A stretch of 64,000 bases of DNA from Castor canadensis (GCF_047511655.1 NC_133398.1:50411638-50475637), one strand, 5' to 3'. Numbered from the stretch's first letter, positions 49,191 through 60,165 are shown. A program made the numbers and translations. Notes: generated by a model not told the origin, from the sequence alone.

Positions 49191-50360
49191 GAATGAAACC
49201 AACATGAGCAAATTGAGTAAAATAGCAGGATACAAAATGAGCATATAAAACTTGTTAGCTTTTTTATACACCAATAATGAATTTGCTGGGAAAGAAATCA
49301 TGAAAAAAATGTCATTAACAATAGCCATTTAACAAACTAGGAATTAACTTAAGGATATGAAAGACCTCTGCAGTGAAAATTACAAATCCTGAAGAAAGAA
49401 ATTGAAAAAGATACTAAAAGGTGGAAAGGCCTTCTATATCCCTGGATTAGAAGAATTAATATTGTTAAAATGTCCATGTTATCCATTATGATATACACAT
49501 CTAATGCAATCCCCTTCAAAACAACAATGATATTCTTCAGATTAATAGAAAAAATCCTAACATTAATATTGAAGCACAAAAGACCCTAACTAGCCAAAGC
49601 AACCTTCAGCAAAAAGAGCAAAGCTGGAGGCTTCACAGTACCTGACTTGAAGACATCAGGTTACTGAGCCACAAAACAGCATAAGTCTATTTTTATAAGC
49701 ATATAAAATTTTTATATGCTCAAAATGAATCAAAGATCTTAAATATAACACCTAAAACTCTGAAACTACTAGAGGAAACAAACATAAGATATTGGTATAG
49801 GCAAAGATTTTCTGGGTAGGACTCTGAAAGTGCAGGAAGCAGAAGCAAAAAATGGCAAATCGAATTACATCAAGCTAAAAGCTTTCTGCATAGCAAAGGA
49901 AACAATGGAGTGAAGAGACAACTTACAGAATGAGAGAAAATATTTGCCAGCTGTTCATCTGACAGAGTTCATATCCAGAACATACAAAGATCTAAAAAGA
50001 AATCCAATTAAAAATGGGTAAATGATCTGAATAAAAGCTTTTCTAAAGAAAAAATACAAATAGCTAATAACTACAAGAAAAATTATCATCTGCCATCAGG
50101 AAAATACAAATCGAAAGACAAGTATTGCATGTTCTCTCTCATATGTAGAAACAAACAAACAAAAAAAGAGAAGAAACCTCGACCAGATGGGAGATGAATA
50201 GGGAATGGGAAGAGTATAGCAATGGTGAGGATAGACAAAAGGTGGACGGCTATAATCAATGTATGATTTATTCTTGTATGGAAATATCACAATAAGTCTG
50301 ATTATTCTGTGCAACTGATACATTAATAATATCAATAAAGTTTTAGATTGAAAATACAAG
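49191..50360 (+). mobile_element. LINE-1 forward 3' segment of the same insertion
   Basis: Starts near 'caaattgagtaaaatagcag' and follows L1 ORF2 order ('tatacaccaataatgaattt', 'aaagcaaccttcagcaaaa', 'catctgacagagttcatatc'). It then jumps to a 3' UTR with 'catgttctctctcatatgta' and ends near 'aataaagttttagattg'. An internal deletion seems to remove the ORF2 C-terminal part. No frame survives. Confidence 0.85.
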
Positions 50361-51519
50361 AATTGGAAGGCAGTAGAAGCTCCCCTTTCACACAAAATCT
50401 GTGGCTTGTGGTAGCTAAAATGATTTGCATTTCCTCTTCTAAATAATTGAGACAAGTTCAGTCACACAGGAAGTTGTAAAAGTCAAAGTAAAGTTTGGTA
50501 GTTACTGGCTGAAAATCTGGACACCGTAAATAATATCTTTAGTATTACGTTGACAAATACCATTATCATATAGTTCAACCAAGTCAAGCCAAGAGGAGCT
50601 TTGACTGCATTCCCTGACACACTTGGTGTGAGGCACATGGGTTCCTCTAACAAGGAAAGTCAAAGAGAGGGAGTTTTGTGTGGGACTATGAAGGAGCAGA
50701 GCCCAGGTTTCCCCTGAGAGTTGTGCCTGGTGGAGAAGAGAGAGGAACTGTGCAGCACACTGACAATCCTTCCAGGGAACAGGTGTCTCAGTCAGATGTC
50801 CACAGGAAATGGCTGCTCATTACAGAGATATGACACAAAACCCTCTCTCACATTCAGTTAGTTTCAAGCCACGTTTCTGATTTTTTGTAGACATGGGTTA
50901 AAATAGTTGTAAAGGGCAAGAAAATGGTTTCTGAGTGTATAGGATATATGAATATAAGTATATAATATACATATACTGTGTCAATACGCATTTTTTGAAG
51001 GTACAGTGATTGATTTTCAGATCACCATACTAATTCAAAACTATTTCCTGCACTAATAGGGTTAGGTAAATGAGTGTTTCACTAAGGACAAATAATTTTT
51101 AATTCAATAATAAAAATGAAAGAATGTGAAAACGTGTATGATAATCCAATTAACTTAATTGTCAGTAAAGACAGGAAATAATCCTTCACTGCCAAATACA
51201 GTGCAAAAAAGTTATGGCAATTTTCAGTTTATAAAACTCTTACCCTCCAAAATTAAAAATTGTGACCTACAAAATGTTCTGAACTGCTTGGATATACACT
51301 GCTCGTAATTCATTTTAGCAATGCAAGCGACGGTGAGGTAGAGAAAATGAAGTTTCAGTTCCTTCAAATTCAATAAAATTATCCAAGATCGTCACAGCAA
51401 TAAGAAATTCTCACACATGTCACTTCTCTCAATGAAAATGTGACGGTTGTGAAAACACCATTCCGTTTGCCCCTTTAAAGCCAGGGTAGTATTATCTATA
51501 AAATATCTACACTTAGGTA
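50361..51519. other. gene-free spacer
   Basis: No gene or repeat recognised. Confidence 0.45.
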
Positions 51520-52020
51520 AATAACACATTGAACACTGAACCCCAAAGAGCCATGGCCTCTGACATCTGCACTCCTGCCTTGTGGGGTGACCTGGCTCCG
51601 CAGCTCACGGGTCCCCATCCCTCCCTTTGTCCCTTCCATTCAGGGGCCACTCCACTCTGTGCACATCTATCCAAAGCCTCCATCTGTGAAAACCATGCAG
51701 GCGACCTCTGGCATCCTCTCCCTGACCTTGGAGTCCTTTTCTACAACTCAGCCTCCTGGGTTTCCCCGCATTGGCTGCCCAAAGCCCCCCAAAGTGCGGG
51801 CTCCGCGCTGCTGCCCACAAACACGCCGTCCCGGGCGCTGGCGGAGCCTGGCTGCTCTGACGTCCGGAGCGGCCGTCCTGGAGGATTAAATATGAAAGGA
51901 GCACAGGGCGACATGGCCAGCTGCCAGCGCCTCGCTCTCCTGCTGCCGGACTCCCTAATCCTGAGAGCCGCCAGCTCGCCCCCTAGAGGCCGTAGAGAGA
52001 ATCGCCAAACTTACTGTGCT
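51520..52020. other. GC-rich block of unknown origin before the IFN pseudogene
   Basis: GC content rises sharply and falls again after 52.0 kb. Overlapping frames of 171 and 100 codons (plus) and 99 codons (minus) are open, as expected in GC-rich DNA; none resembles a family I know. It contains TATA-like 'gattaaatatgaaagg' at 51,886 but no convincing IFN promoter. It may be an insertion or processed-gene fragment. Confidence 0.35.
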
Positions 52021-52025
52021 CACAC

Positions 52026-52475
52026 CTGCTCATGGCAGGAGTGATGCTCAGCTCCAGCCCTGCCTGCTCCCTTGGGGCTGAAAACAGGGATGCCCTTCAG
52101 ATCTTAAAGTCAGCTGAAAAAATCCCCTCTCACAACTGCCTGACTGACGGATTCGTTTTCAAACGTCCTTGGAAAATGGGAATATCATCCAAACCAAGAA
52201 GACAGAAACCACCTGTTTCTATAGGCAGATACTGCAACAGATTTTCAGCTCTTTCAGGGCACAGGACAACAGTGCTGCTTGTGATAAAATCGCCGTGGAT
52301 AAACTCCTCTCTAGGCTTGGTCAAAGTCTTAAACGACTGAAGTCGAGAAATGAAAAAACTTTGTTTTGTCGGTCCTGGTGAGTTGCAGTCCGGAGCTATT
52401 TCCATGCAATGCTCCACTATCTGCAGGAAAAAGAAATCACCGCTTGTGCCTGAGAGGTAACCGTCTTTTACCCCA
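52026..52475 (+). pseudogene. type I interferon pseudogene, IFN-zeta (limitin)/IFN-delta-like
   Basis: The reading starts in a degraded signal peptide ('LLMAGVMLSSSPACSLG') and continues 'IPSHNCLTDGFVFKRPWK'. A one-base frameshift at about 52,172-52,178 then leads into 'NIIQTKKTETTCFYRQILQQ' and 'DKLLSRLGQSLKRLK'. After TGA at 52,379-52,381 the same frame gives 'VAVRSYFHAMLHYLQEKE' and 'ITACA'; a second TGA stands where the family has the helix-E Trp. The 'PWK..NI.Q' segment and the 'TTCFYRQIL' pattern recall mouse limitin rather than IFN-alpha, omega or beta, by memory of the family. The 5' end and the last helix are lost. Non-coding. Confidence 0.8.
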
Positions 52476-53094
52476 CTCAGCAATCTTGAAAGAAAAGACA
52501 GCAAATATAGAACAAAGTTACACTCATGCATCTCTCTAAGTACAAAAGACAAAAAAGTCATTTTTGTCTAACTCCAAAAAAGAAAAAGCAACTCAGAGTT
52601 TTGCAGCAGGGAAAAAATGTCACAAAAAATCCATGACATTATTATACAAGCATGTTGTATTTGTGCATTATAAAGTCACATAAACTTTGAGAAACAACAT
52701 GATTTATACCCTGAAATAAACAATTTTTAAAAATTTTCTTAAATACATAATGTTAAGTAATAATGTTTCCTGTGTTTGTTTTAATACTTGAAGGTATCTT
52801 CAGATTCCAAAGGCTGAAATACAATTTTTATAGGAAAGATTTTTATAAATCATGTATATTAAAAACACTCTTCAGTCAGGTTGAGGCTAACTTTGGTAAC
52901 TGAGAAACAAGTCACCATCTGTAATTAGATCTCAATGAAAATTTATCTTTCCTTCAAACAGGGGCTGAGAGCAGGAATTCAAAAATAATTAGAAAGGGAT
53001 ATCCATAAATATCTCTAAGCAATTACATTATTGATTCCTAATCTTCCAAAAGAAATCTCAGCTCATATTTTTGCCCCAGCTGAAAAATATCTGA
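52476..53094. other. gene-free spacer
   Basis: AT-rich; nothing recognised. Confidence 0.45.
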
Positions 53095-53195
53095 AAGTGG
53101 AATTGATATGTAGTTCAGGCTGGCCTGCAACTGCAGATCCTCTTGCCTCAGCCTCCTGACTGTTAGCATTACAGGCATGCACCACTCTGCCCAGT
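53095..53195 (-). mobile_element. B1-like SINE fragment, antisense
   Basis: 'gtagttcaggctggcctgca' then 'cttgcctcagcctcctgact' and 'cattacaggcatgcaccact' are typical B1/7SL words read in reverse. Confidence 0.75.
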
Positions 53196-54591
53196 CAAAA
53201 TTTAATTTATTCAAAGTAAAGATTCCCCAAGATGTTATTTTTTAATGATACTAGTTATGTAAATCAATGGTAGCTTCTGTAACGGGTAACAAAAAGTCAT
53301 AAAACAGAATTACTTTCATTTAAGGGCTCAAGGCAGGAATTCCTGAGTAGATAACTCCTTGATTAGCCTTCTTTCGAACAGTGATTAAAATACCATCTAT
53401 TTTGTGGCTTTACCTTCTTCAAAATATTACTACAAATGTGTCTGTGGTGCTTCAGCCCATTTTACTTAGTTGCAAAGGGAAAACAGTGTGGTGAATCACA
53501 TAGAAAGTGTTTTCAAGGGCCAAGACTAAACAGGAAATCACCAAGGTCCATCCATATGAAATTGGCCTTGGTTTATACTCATTTGATACGAGTGTAAAGA
53601 AGGTGGCAAAGGATGTCTAGGTAGGTAACTTGTGGGAAAAAAGATGAATTTAATGGGACCACTCTTCATTTTTATACTATTATGCTTTTTGTAGGAAGAA
53701 CATCATCAAATCGTCTGGCTGAAAGTACTTTATAAAAACATTCCACCCTCAAGTCTAATTCTACAATTTAAACTCAGGGAAGATGTCATTCATTTAAAGT
53801 TCATGGTATCATTGACTCTTTGAAAGAAGCACTTAAGTTAGTTCTCAATGGCATAGGTCAAAGGTAAAAAAATCACCAAAAGTCTGGGGAGAAGTTGCTA
53901 CACCACATTGTAAAACTCAAATTTTGTCCTTATTACCTAAGGAAAGGAGGAGAGTATGACTAGGTAGCTGTTGCAGGTTCTTGAGGATCATGGAAACCAA
54001 ATTGTTTCTTTTAACCAGGCCCTTCTTTCTCATTCACATATTATAAATGTTAAAAATATAAACAAATTGAAGGAAATATCAGTGCAAACTTTTTCTAAAA
54101 AATTATGCATAATCTTCAAGTATAACTTTTCTTGAAGAACCATGAATTTAAAAGTATTTACAGATATCGTCTCTCAAATCAAATATGTACTATGTATTGC
54201 TATTGTTTGTCTACATTATTATGAATGATTTCTTTCATAATTCTTGACTGAGCTCCTGAAATGATAGGGGTTGGGGGAAAATGTCTAGGAAAAAGACTGG
54301 TAAAGTTCATTTTTTGATTGGAGGTATTTTACAAATTCATGAAGAGTTAATCTAAGGAGCAAATAGTTCAATTCATTAATGCTCTGGTAGTTAGAAGTGA
54401 GAATATAACCATGTGAAAAGAAGATTATAAGCCTTTGCAGATGAAACATTGGAACAAGGACTCAAAATCCATTGATTTTTATCCCCCAAAACATTCTAAT
54501 TATTACAGTCCAAATTTTGGAAATCAAACTGAAATGGAGCCCACTTTACCATACAAACAGATGGAGATAGAGGAAGCAAATGATCATTCAT

Positions 54592-54593
<2 letters not shown>
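53196..54593. other. gene-free spacer
   Basis: Nothing recognised. Confidence 0.45.

Positions 54594-54634
<41 letters not shown>
54594..54634. repeat. (TG)n microsatellite
   Basis: About 20 uninterrupted TG units, the longest in the window. Confidence 0.95.
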
Positions 54635-54638
<4 letters not shown>

Positions 54639-54793
54639 CCCAAAGAATCAAAGGAAAAGTGTGGGTAGTAATTTCACCAGTCAGGATACACATGAAAACA
54701 TGGAAAGTCAAAAGTAGATGTAGCTGCATTTCTAGACAAATTTTTAACAAAGTACTTTCCAACTCTGCAAATATTTTCTTTTTACCCACACCT

Positions 54794-54890
54794 GTTTTTC
54801 ATTTATATTTTGACATTTTCTATTATTTGGACCCAGTTCCTCTTTTTCATTTATATTTTGACATTTTCTATTATTTGAACCTAGTTCCTC
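54794..54890. repeat. 48-bp tandem duplication
   Basis: Two adjacent copies start 'tttttcatttatattttgac' at 54,795 and 54,843 and differ at only a few bases ('ggacccagtt' against 'gaacctagtt'). Slightly older than the 47.3-kb duplication. Confidence 0.85.
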
Positions 54891-56699
54891 AAAGCATGTC
54901 AGTGCAATCCACTTTGATAGGAACAGACTCTATCAGCCTACAAATATGAAGCATCAAGCAGGTAGAAAGGCAGGTGACCCTTGACAGAGTTGTTGTCATC
55001 TGAGTTATCCTCCTCTGATGTGCTTGACTCTCCTCCTGTTTCCAGAAATGCTTCCACTTCCACTCATGTCCTCCTTTAAGGAGCTCTGAGCCTTAGGTCA
55101 TTGGTTTAGTTCTGCTTTATCTCATGTCTCTAGTCTAATCACAATCCATAGGCTTAGGCTTGTGGCAACAGGAATTTAAAGCCTAATGGCTATTTGAATG
55201 AATAACCAGACATATGAAGGTTTTCAGAAAGTTGTTTCTAATATGTAATGATGGATCTTGAAGTGTTTTATAAGCACAATCTTGTGGAGATGCATTGTTT
55301 TAAAAAAAGACAAAAACAAATGCAGTAAAATGAAGCCAATATAGTGATCGTATAACGTGTGGCGTAAGAAAATGTGGTTTTCAATGAAGAAGAAATGTAG
55401 TAGAAGAGAAAGATTTTCCATTACTTAGGGAGGACTCTACTGGAAAACAGTTCAGAAACAGTTCTGATTTTTATAGCAAGAATTAGCCCCAGACTGCACG
55501 AAAGAACTGAGGACTTGGGGTGAGATTTCCTGGGTGCCAATAGTTACTCCACAATGTATGAGCTCCCCAAGCATTCACTGTTTGTGTAAACAAGGTTGAT
55601 AGTACAATCCCACACTCACTGTCTGCTTTACTCGCTGATATGTCTCCAGTGTATCAATGGGACTGGGCTTATGACACAGGTTCAAGTGATGTGAAAACTA
55701 AGGGAATTCTTCATGAAGCAAAATGAGGATTGATTTGGTGAATGCTAAGAACAGTGCTTAACTGATGATAAATGCATTATACAACTTAGCGATATCCCTT
55801 TATTAATACTATCTTTACTATTTAAATCTATTAAGTTGGGGGGGTGTCATTTGAAATCATCACTTCCTTTGTTTATTATCAGACTTGGCAAAAAGAATTT
55901 TATTTCCGTGTTTATTTATCCACTAGTGCACATGTCAGTTATCCAAAGAGAATGTTATACTGTCCCAAATTTGCCTTTCTTCTCTATAAACCCTTTAGGG
56001 TAGGTTGTGGGATCTTCATGAACCTGTGAAGGATGGATTCAGTCAAACTGAAGACAACTACTAGAGCAGGGAGTGATTTCTTTGTTTCTACGTTTCTCCT
56101 TACCTTCATCTACATCCCTTCAACAATCACCTCTGCTTTACCCCATCCCTTAATTTCCATCTCACTGGACTGAACTTGTATTTTGTCACAGATTTTTCAT
56201 TACATTTAGGCATATTTTTGTTTTTCTTTTGTCTTCATTCATTGGGATGTAAAAAAAAAGTGATAACTTTTGTTCTCTATGAAAAGGAAATGGGAAAGTA
56301 TGATATATGTGATATTGCATGATATACAGGACAATTGTGTAGTCCATTTACTTTATTATGTTTATATTTTATTATTGCCATTTAAGAAGAATACATTTAG
56401 GAAATTAAACACAAATTGTTTGCTTTTTATTATTTAATTCCATAAAAACCATTCAATGCATCAATAATATGTCAAGTTCTGAATAGGAAAAATGTTGATT
56501 ATGGGTGAACATCAGCAAGTAAGGTTAAAATTATTTTCTCATCTGCAACAAAATTAATAGCTATTTACACTAAGAACAAAGACTAAGAAAATACTTCATG
56601 TTTTAAATAGTTTTAACAGTTTAGAAAGTTATTTAAGGATTGCATTACACTAGTGATACATATTATATATTCATAACATTCAAATGCAATGTGATTCAT
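54891..56699. other. gene-free spacer
   Basis: No gene or clear repeat. Confidence 0.45.
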
Positions 56700-57180
56700 C
56701 AAAATTTATGGAAGTAGATATATTTCACTAAAAGTCACTAAATTATAAGAAACAAATAATTTCTAAGAAAATGAATCACAAGTTATAAGGAAATAAATCA
56801 GACTAAAAATACAATCAAAAGTCCTTCTTTGAAGTCAGCTATCAAAATTTTATGAATAACTTTCAGCTTAAATTATTTAACTATTCATGACCCTGCTTTT
56901 AATAAAAATAAAACTTTAGACTTCTGGTTTATGTATAAAGCAAAAAAAGTACATGTACATATTAATGTATTGTGGAAATTTAATCATGGGTTCAATTAGG
57001 AAAAGAAATCTAACAAGGCTCTGGGGGAATGCAGAGAAAAGGCAATGATGAAAGCAAAAAGGTTGAGAAACACCACTCAAGTAGAAAATGCATAGAGGAA
57101 AGCAAAAGCAAACTAGAAAGAAAGGGGAGGACATTCAGAAAATGGACATGAAAGTTCCCTACTAATGTCAAATGAAAATG
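56700..57180 (+). promoter_or_regulatory. IFN 5' flank and decayed promoter of the 57-kb pseudogene
   Basis: In reverse complement this matches 10,960-11,450, the flank of the intact gene. IRF-type words remain: 'gtagaaaatgcatagagg', 'ctagaaagaaagg' and 'cagaaaatggacatgaaag'. The TATA box is lost: the intact gene has TATTTAAGTCAAATG where this copy has 'tactaatgtcaaatg' (57,160-57,175). Confidence 0.7.
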
Positions 57181-57260
57181 CAAAGGTCTTTACAAACCTA
57201 GAAGTGAAGGTTCAAGATCACCCACCTCAACCAGGCCAGCAGAATCTGCAACATCCCTTT

Positions 57261-57697
57261 ATGGCCTTGTCCTCTGCTTTATTGATGGCCCTGGTGGTGC
57301 TCAGCTGTAGGTCAACCTGATCTCTGATCTGTGACCTGTGTCAGACCTACAGGATGGGTAATAGTAGGACCGTGATTGTCCTGGGACACATGAGGAGAAT
57401 CTCTATGTTCTCTTGTCTGAAGGACAGAAATAACTTTTTACTCCCCAGGGAGGATTTTCATGGTAAACAGGTCCATAAGGCTTAAGCCATTGTTATCCTC
57501 CATGAGATGACCCAGGAGGTCTACAACCTCTTCAGCACACAGGACCCCTCTGCTGCTTGGGAGAAGAAAATTCTGCACAAATTCTGCACTGGTCTCTCTC
57601 TGGAAGCCTGTCTGGCACAGGAGGTGGGGGAGGAAGAGCCTTCCCCATACATGAGGACTGCACACTGGCTGTGAGGAAATAATTCCACAGGATCCCT
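57261..57697 (+). pseudogene. type I interferon pseudogene, IFN-alpha-like, cut by retrovirus
   Basis: A start codon at 57,261 begins 'MALSSALLMALVVLSCRST', like the intact signal peptide. Stops at 57,318-57,320 and 57,483-57,485 break the frame. Between and after them 'CDLCQTYRMGN', 'ISMFSCLKDRNNF', 'AIVILHEMTQEVYNLFSTQD' and 'SAAWEKK' follow alpha order. About six codons are missing before 'LEACLAQEVGEEEPS', and a one-base loss then shifts into 'HEDCTLAVRK', a third stop where Tyr is expected, and 'FHRI'. Homology stops there, at the edge of antisense retroviral protease sequence. Helix E is absent. Conserved Cys 1, 29 and 99 equivalents remain. The 5' leader also matches the intact gene. 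Non-coding. Confidence 0.92.
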
Positions 57698-58005
57698 ATC
57701 TATGGGAATGGGACAGTGAGACATGTACAGGAACTTGTGACAGACCTTATGGCCCCCAATTTTATGGAGACACTTTGGGAAGGGTTGTTTAGTGGCCCAT
57801 GTCCCCATTGCCCTGAAGATAGTAGCAGAATTGCTGGAGAAGGGGGCCACAGGGGTGGTAACAACCGAATGTTCTACTTGGGTATCCATCATGAAGGTCA
57901 CAGGTTGGTACCCTACTTGGATTCTGACGGGCTTGTGGGGGCCAAGAGGAAAGGAGCCCACAGTCTTCCTCAGTCTGAGTCTATCTCCGCCAGTCTTATG
58001 AGATC
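57698..58005 (-). pseudogene. endogenous retrovirus protease (pro) remnant
   Basis: On the minus strand, a reading between about 57,961 and 57,690 shows the gammaretrovirus-type protease layout: 'VGYQPVTFMMDT' around the catalytic Asp, 'VEHSVVT', and 'CPIPIDRD' near the end. The catalytic triad reads DTQ where retroviral proteases have DTG, so it would be inactive. Nothing of pol beyond this is present; the sequence meets the IFN pseudogene. Class I (gamma-like) by layout. Confidence 0.75.
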
Positions 58006-58740
58006 CTTGGCTCCTGGGTCTTCTCTATATTTGACAGCTTTCTTTTTATCTCCTCAGTTGATGAATTCATTTTTCCAATGTCCCTTTTTCTTGTAGTAGT
58101 CACATTGATCTTTGTTGAGGGGGGATCGAGGTCTTCCCCCTTTAGGAGCCTTATCTGGCTGCTTCCACAGGTTAGGACGCAGGGTGGTCGTTACTCCCTG
58201 TCTTGGAGGGTGGCTGCCAAGAAGCTGGCTTAGAGGTTTGCCTTCTCCTTCATCCTTTTATTGTCTTTCTTTTTTGTGATCTCTAGGGCCTCCAGGGCTG
58301 ATGGAGCTGGTGAGGCCGGACCCACAGGCTCCTGATATGGTGGTGGGAGAGGCTCATCTTCCGGGTCTCCTTGAAGGACTTTTGGAGTTTTTCAGGTGTT
58401 TTCTTCTGATTCTGAATGGTGGCTGCAAGGACCCTTACTTTGTCCCTGCCTGTTTTTAGGGAATTGTACACAAGGGGGAGGAGTCTGGGTGACTTCAAGC
58501 CAGGAATCAATGTACAGAAACTGGTCTGGGTGTCCAGCTTTCTCAGTGACTGCCTGCCAAACTCGCCAGATGGTGAGCATATCTAATGTCCCTTCAGGGG
58601 GCCAGCCAACGCCAATGACGGCCATTCTTACTCCACAAGAAAGTTCAGAGTTTCCCTGGTGTTAATTTAACCCCGTAATCCCTTTCAAAGCCTTTCTTAA
58701 AATTTTTGATCATGGTATCTAAGACGGATGATTTACTCTA
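58006..58740 (-). pseudogene. endogenous retrovirus gag remnant (matrix, p12-like and nucleocapsid; capsid missing)
   Basis: On the minus strand a matrix part (about 58,740-58,450) carries 'GVGWPPEGTLD' and 'GHPDQFLYIDSW', familiar gammaretroviral matrix patterns. A proline-poor p12-like part follows to about 58,283. A nucleocapsid trace at about 58,130-58,075 has the GHW core of a CCHC knuckle, but the second and last Cys are replaced. The capsid region is absent between p12 and nucleocapsid, indicating an internal deletion. Several stops and shifts; non-coding. Confidence 0.75.
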
Positions 58741-59520
58741 ACTGGACCCCATGTCACCTGAGTGGCAGATGGTGTAGCAAGACAGACAAAAGAGGGGGTG
58801 TCGCCGCTGAAGAGTAGACCACTGAGATGCTCATCTGGCCGCCTCCCAAGGGAGATTAGGTGGTGGTTGGCCCAACTGAACTCAGCCTTCTGGTGACTTA
58901 CCATCGGAAGCCTGGTCACAATGCTGCCTTAGACCGTATGCTCTTCACTACGGAATCACAGACGACCCCATTCGGACTCCATAGTCTTCAGGGGACCTTA
59001 AGGGTGCCCAGTCCTGGAGCCACAAACTCAGACCTGAATCACATGCGAGTCAGGCTGCTCAATCATATATACACATTTACACGGGAGGTTATAACAGTCC
59101 TTCTCAGGGAATCCTTGTTCTGATGACCCAGTTGGGACTTTCTGAGAAGTTCCCCTAATGGGGCTTCCTAAGAAGTACCCCCCCTCCATTCCTGATGGAA
59201 CCTCCTAAGAAGCCCCCCTGTGAGGTCTGTGTAGACCTCTGAGTGTCGACCAAGCTCTCCTTCTGCCTCTATTGGGTGGGCCAGACTGGGTCTGTGGGGG
59301 CCCCCGAGGCCTTACGTGAATCCAACGTCAGTACCAGGTTCTGCTCCGTCTAGCCTCCTCGAGGCCGATGGGGAACAATTAACAGGGGTGGTCAGGATGA
59401 CCATATTGGAGACTGCCAAAGCTGGGCAGGGGGCACCTTCTCCTCCTTGGCCTCCCTGGGACGTCACTGCCTTGGTGTTCCACCCAGACTGGTGATGGCA
59501 AAGGGCCAGCGCAGTTGGGC
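58741..59520 (-). other. retroviral leader and upstream gag region
   Basis: Lies between primer site and matrix remnant in the antisense provirus. GC-richer than its surroundings. No intact frame; short frames on both strands are not called genes. Packaging-signal function cannot be judged. Confidence 0.5.
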
Positions 59521-59538
59521 TTCCTGGTCAGGGAACCA
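59521..59538 (-). other. primer binding site, tRNA-Glu type
   Basis: The minus strand reads TGGTTCCCTGACCAGGAA, two bases after the LTR end. By memory it differs at one position from the complement of the 3' end of tRNA-Glu, as in ERV-E-like elements. Confidence 0.7.
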
Positions 59539-59540
59539 AA

Positions 59541-60165
59541 TGTTATGGGAGTTTGGGAATTGACCAGGACCAAGAAGAACCAAATGGCACTTGGAGGTTT
59601 GAAGAAACAAGTTTTATTCACGCAGGCAGGCTCAGCGGAATACTCTCAGGAGGTCTGAGCACTGAGCACACGTGTCACAGGCATTATATACCTTATCAAT
59701 TCCGCACGCCAGGCCAAGTAGTTTCCGCACACTTTACTTCCATATACGTAACAAAGTAGCCAGTTTCCACATGTCACTTCAGTATACATGACAGCAAGTG
59801 GCGGGAAACTTTGGCATGCTTGAAAACAGTTTATAGGGTTGGAGAAGAAGCAGGAAGCTTTCAGCAGAGAGTCCCAGTTCAGCCATGTTACCCATCAGAA
59901 TAGAATCCATGAAAGGGTCATAATGAGCTCTGCTTTCTGTGATTCTGTGTGAAGCAAGCAAGCCAGTACTGATGGCACTAGAGCACCATCCCAACACGCC
60001 AGGCTGCCAATGAGGCCCCGGGAAGCACAGTGTTGCTCATGATGGCCTTTGCCACATGTGGCTATGGGTGTGCTACCTGGGGATAAAGGAGAAGTTTTGT
60101 GAAAGACTCTGTATCCATAGGGGTCATTTGTGGTTGTGCACACAGGCAGGCAGGCCAATATCTCA
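59541..60165 (-). mobile_element. 5' LTR of the antisense class I endogenous retrovirus
   Basis: On the minus strand the LTR ends '...ctcccataaca' at 59,541, followed by TT and the primer site. AATAAA (59,613-59,618, reverse complement) and a TATATAAT box (about 59,684-59,692) are correctly ordered for U3-R-U5. The outer end is uncertain. 'tgttgg' at 59,991-59,996 would make a 456-bp LTR with TGTT/AACA ends. But similarity to 4870-5115 runs across that point to about 60,165, favouring a ~625-bp LTR. No second LTR is seen. Confidence 0.7.

Noticed and set aside
51529-52044. 171-codon plus-strand frame
   Set aside because: It lies in a GC-rich block where several frames are open at once, shows no domain, and overlaps the start of the IFN pseudogene in another frame.
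52130-52561. 143-codon minus-strand frame
   Set aside because: It is antisense to the limitin-like IFN pseudogene, which explains the sequence on the plus strand.
54593-54949. 118-codon frame over the TG repeat
   Set aside because: It is produced by the microsatellite and the 48-bp tandem duplication and has no independent coding signal.
57716-58096. 126-codon plus-strand frame
   Set aside because: It is antisense to the retroviral protease and gag remnants.
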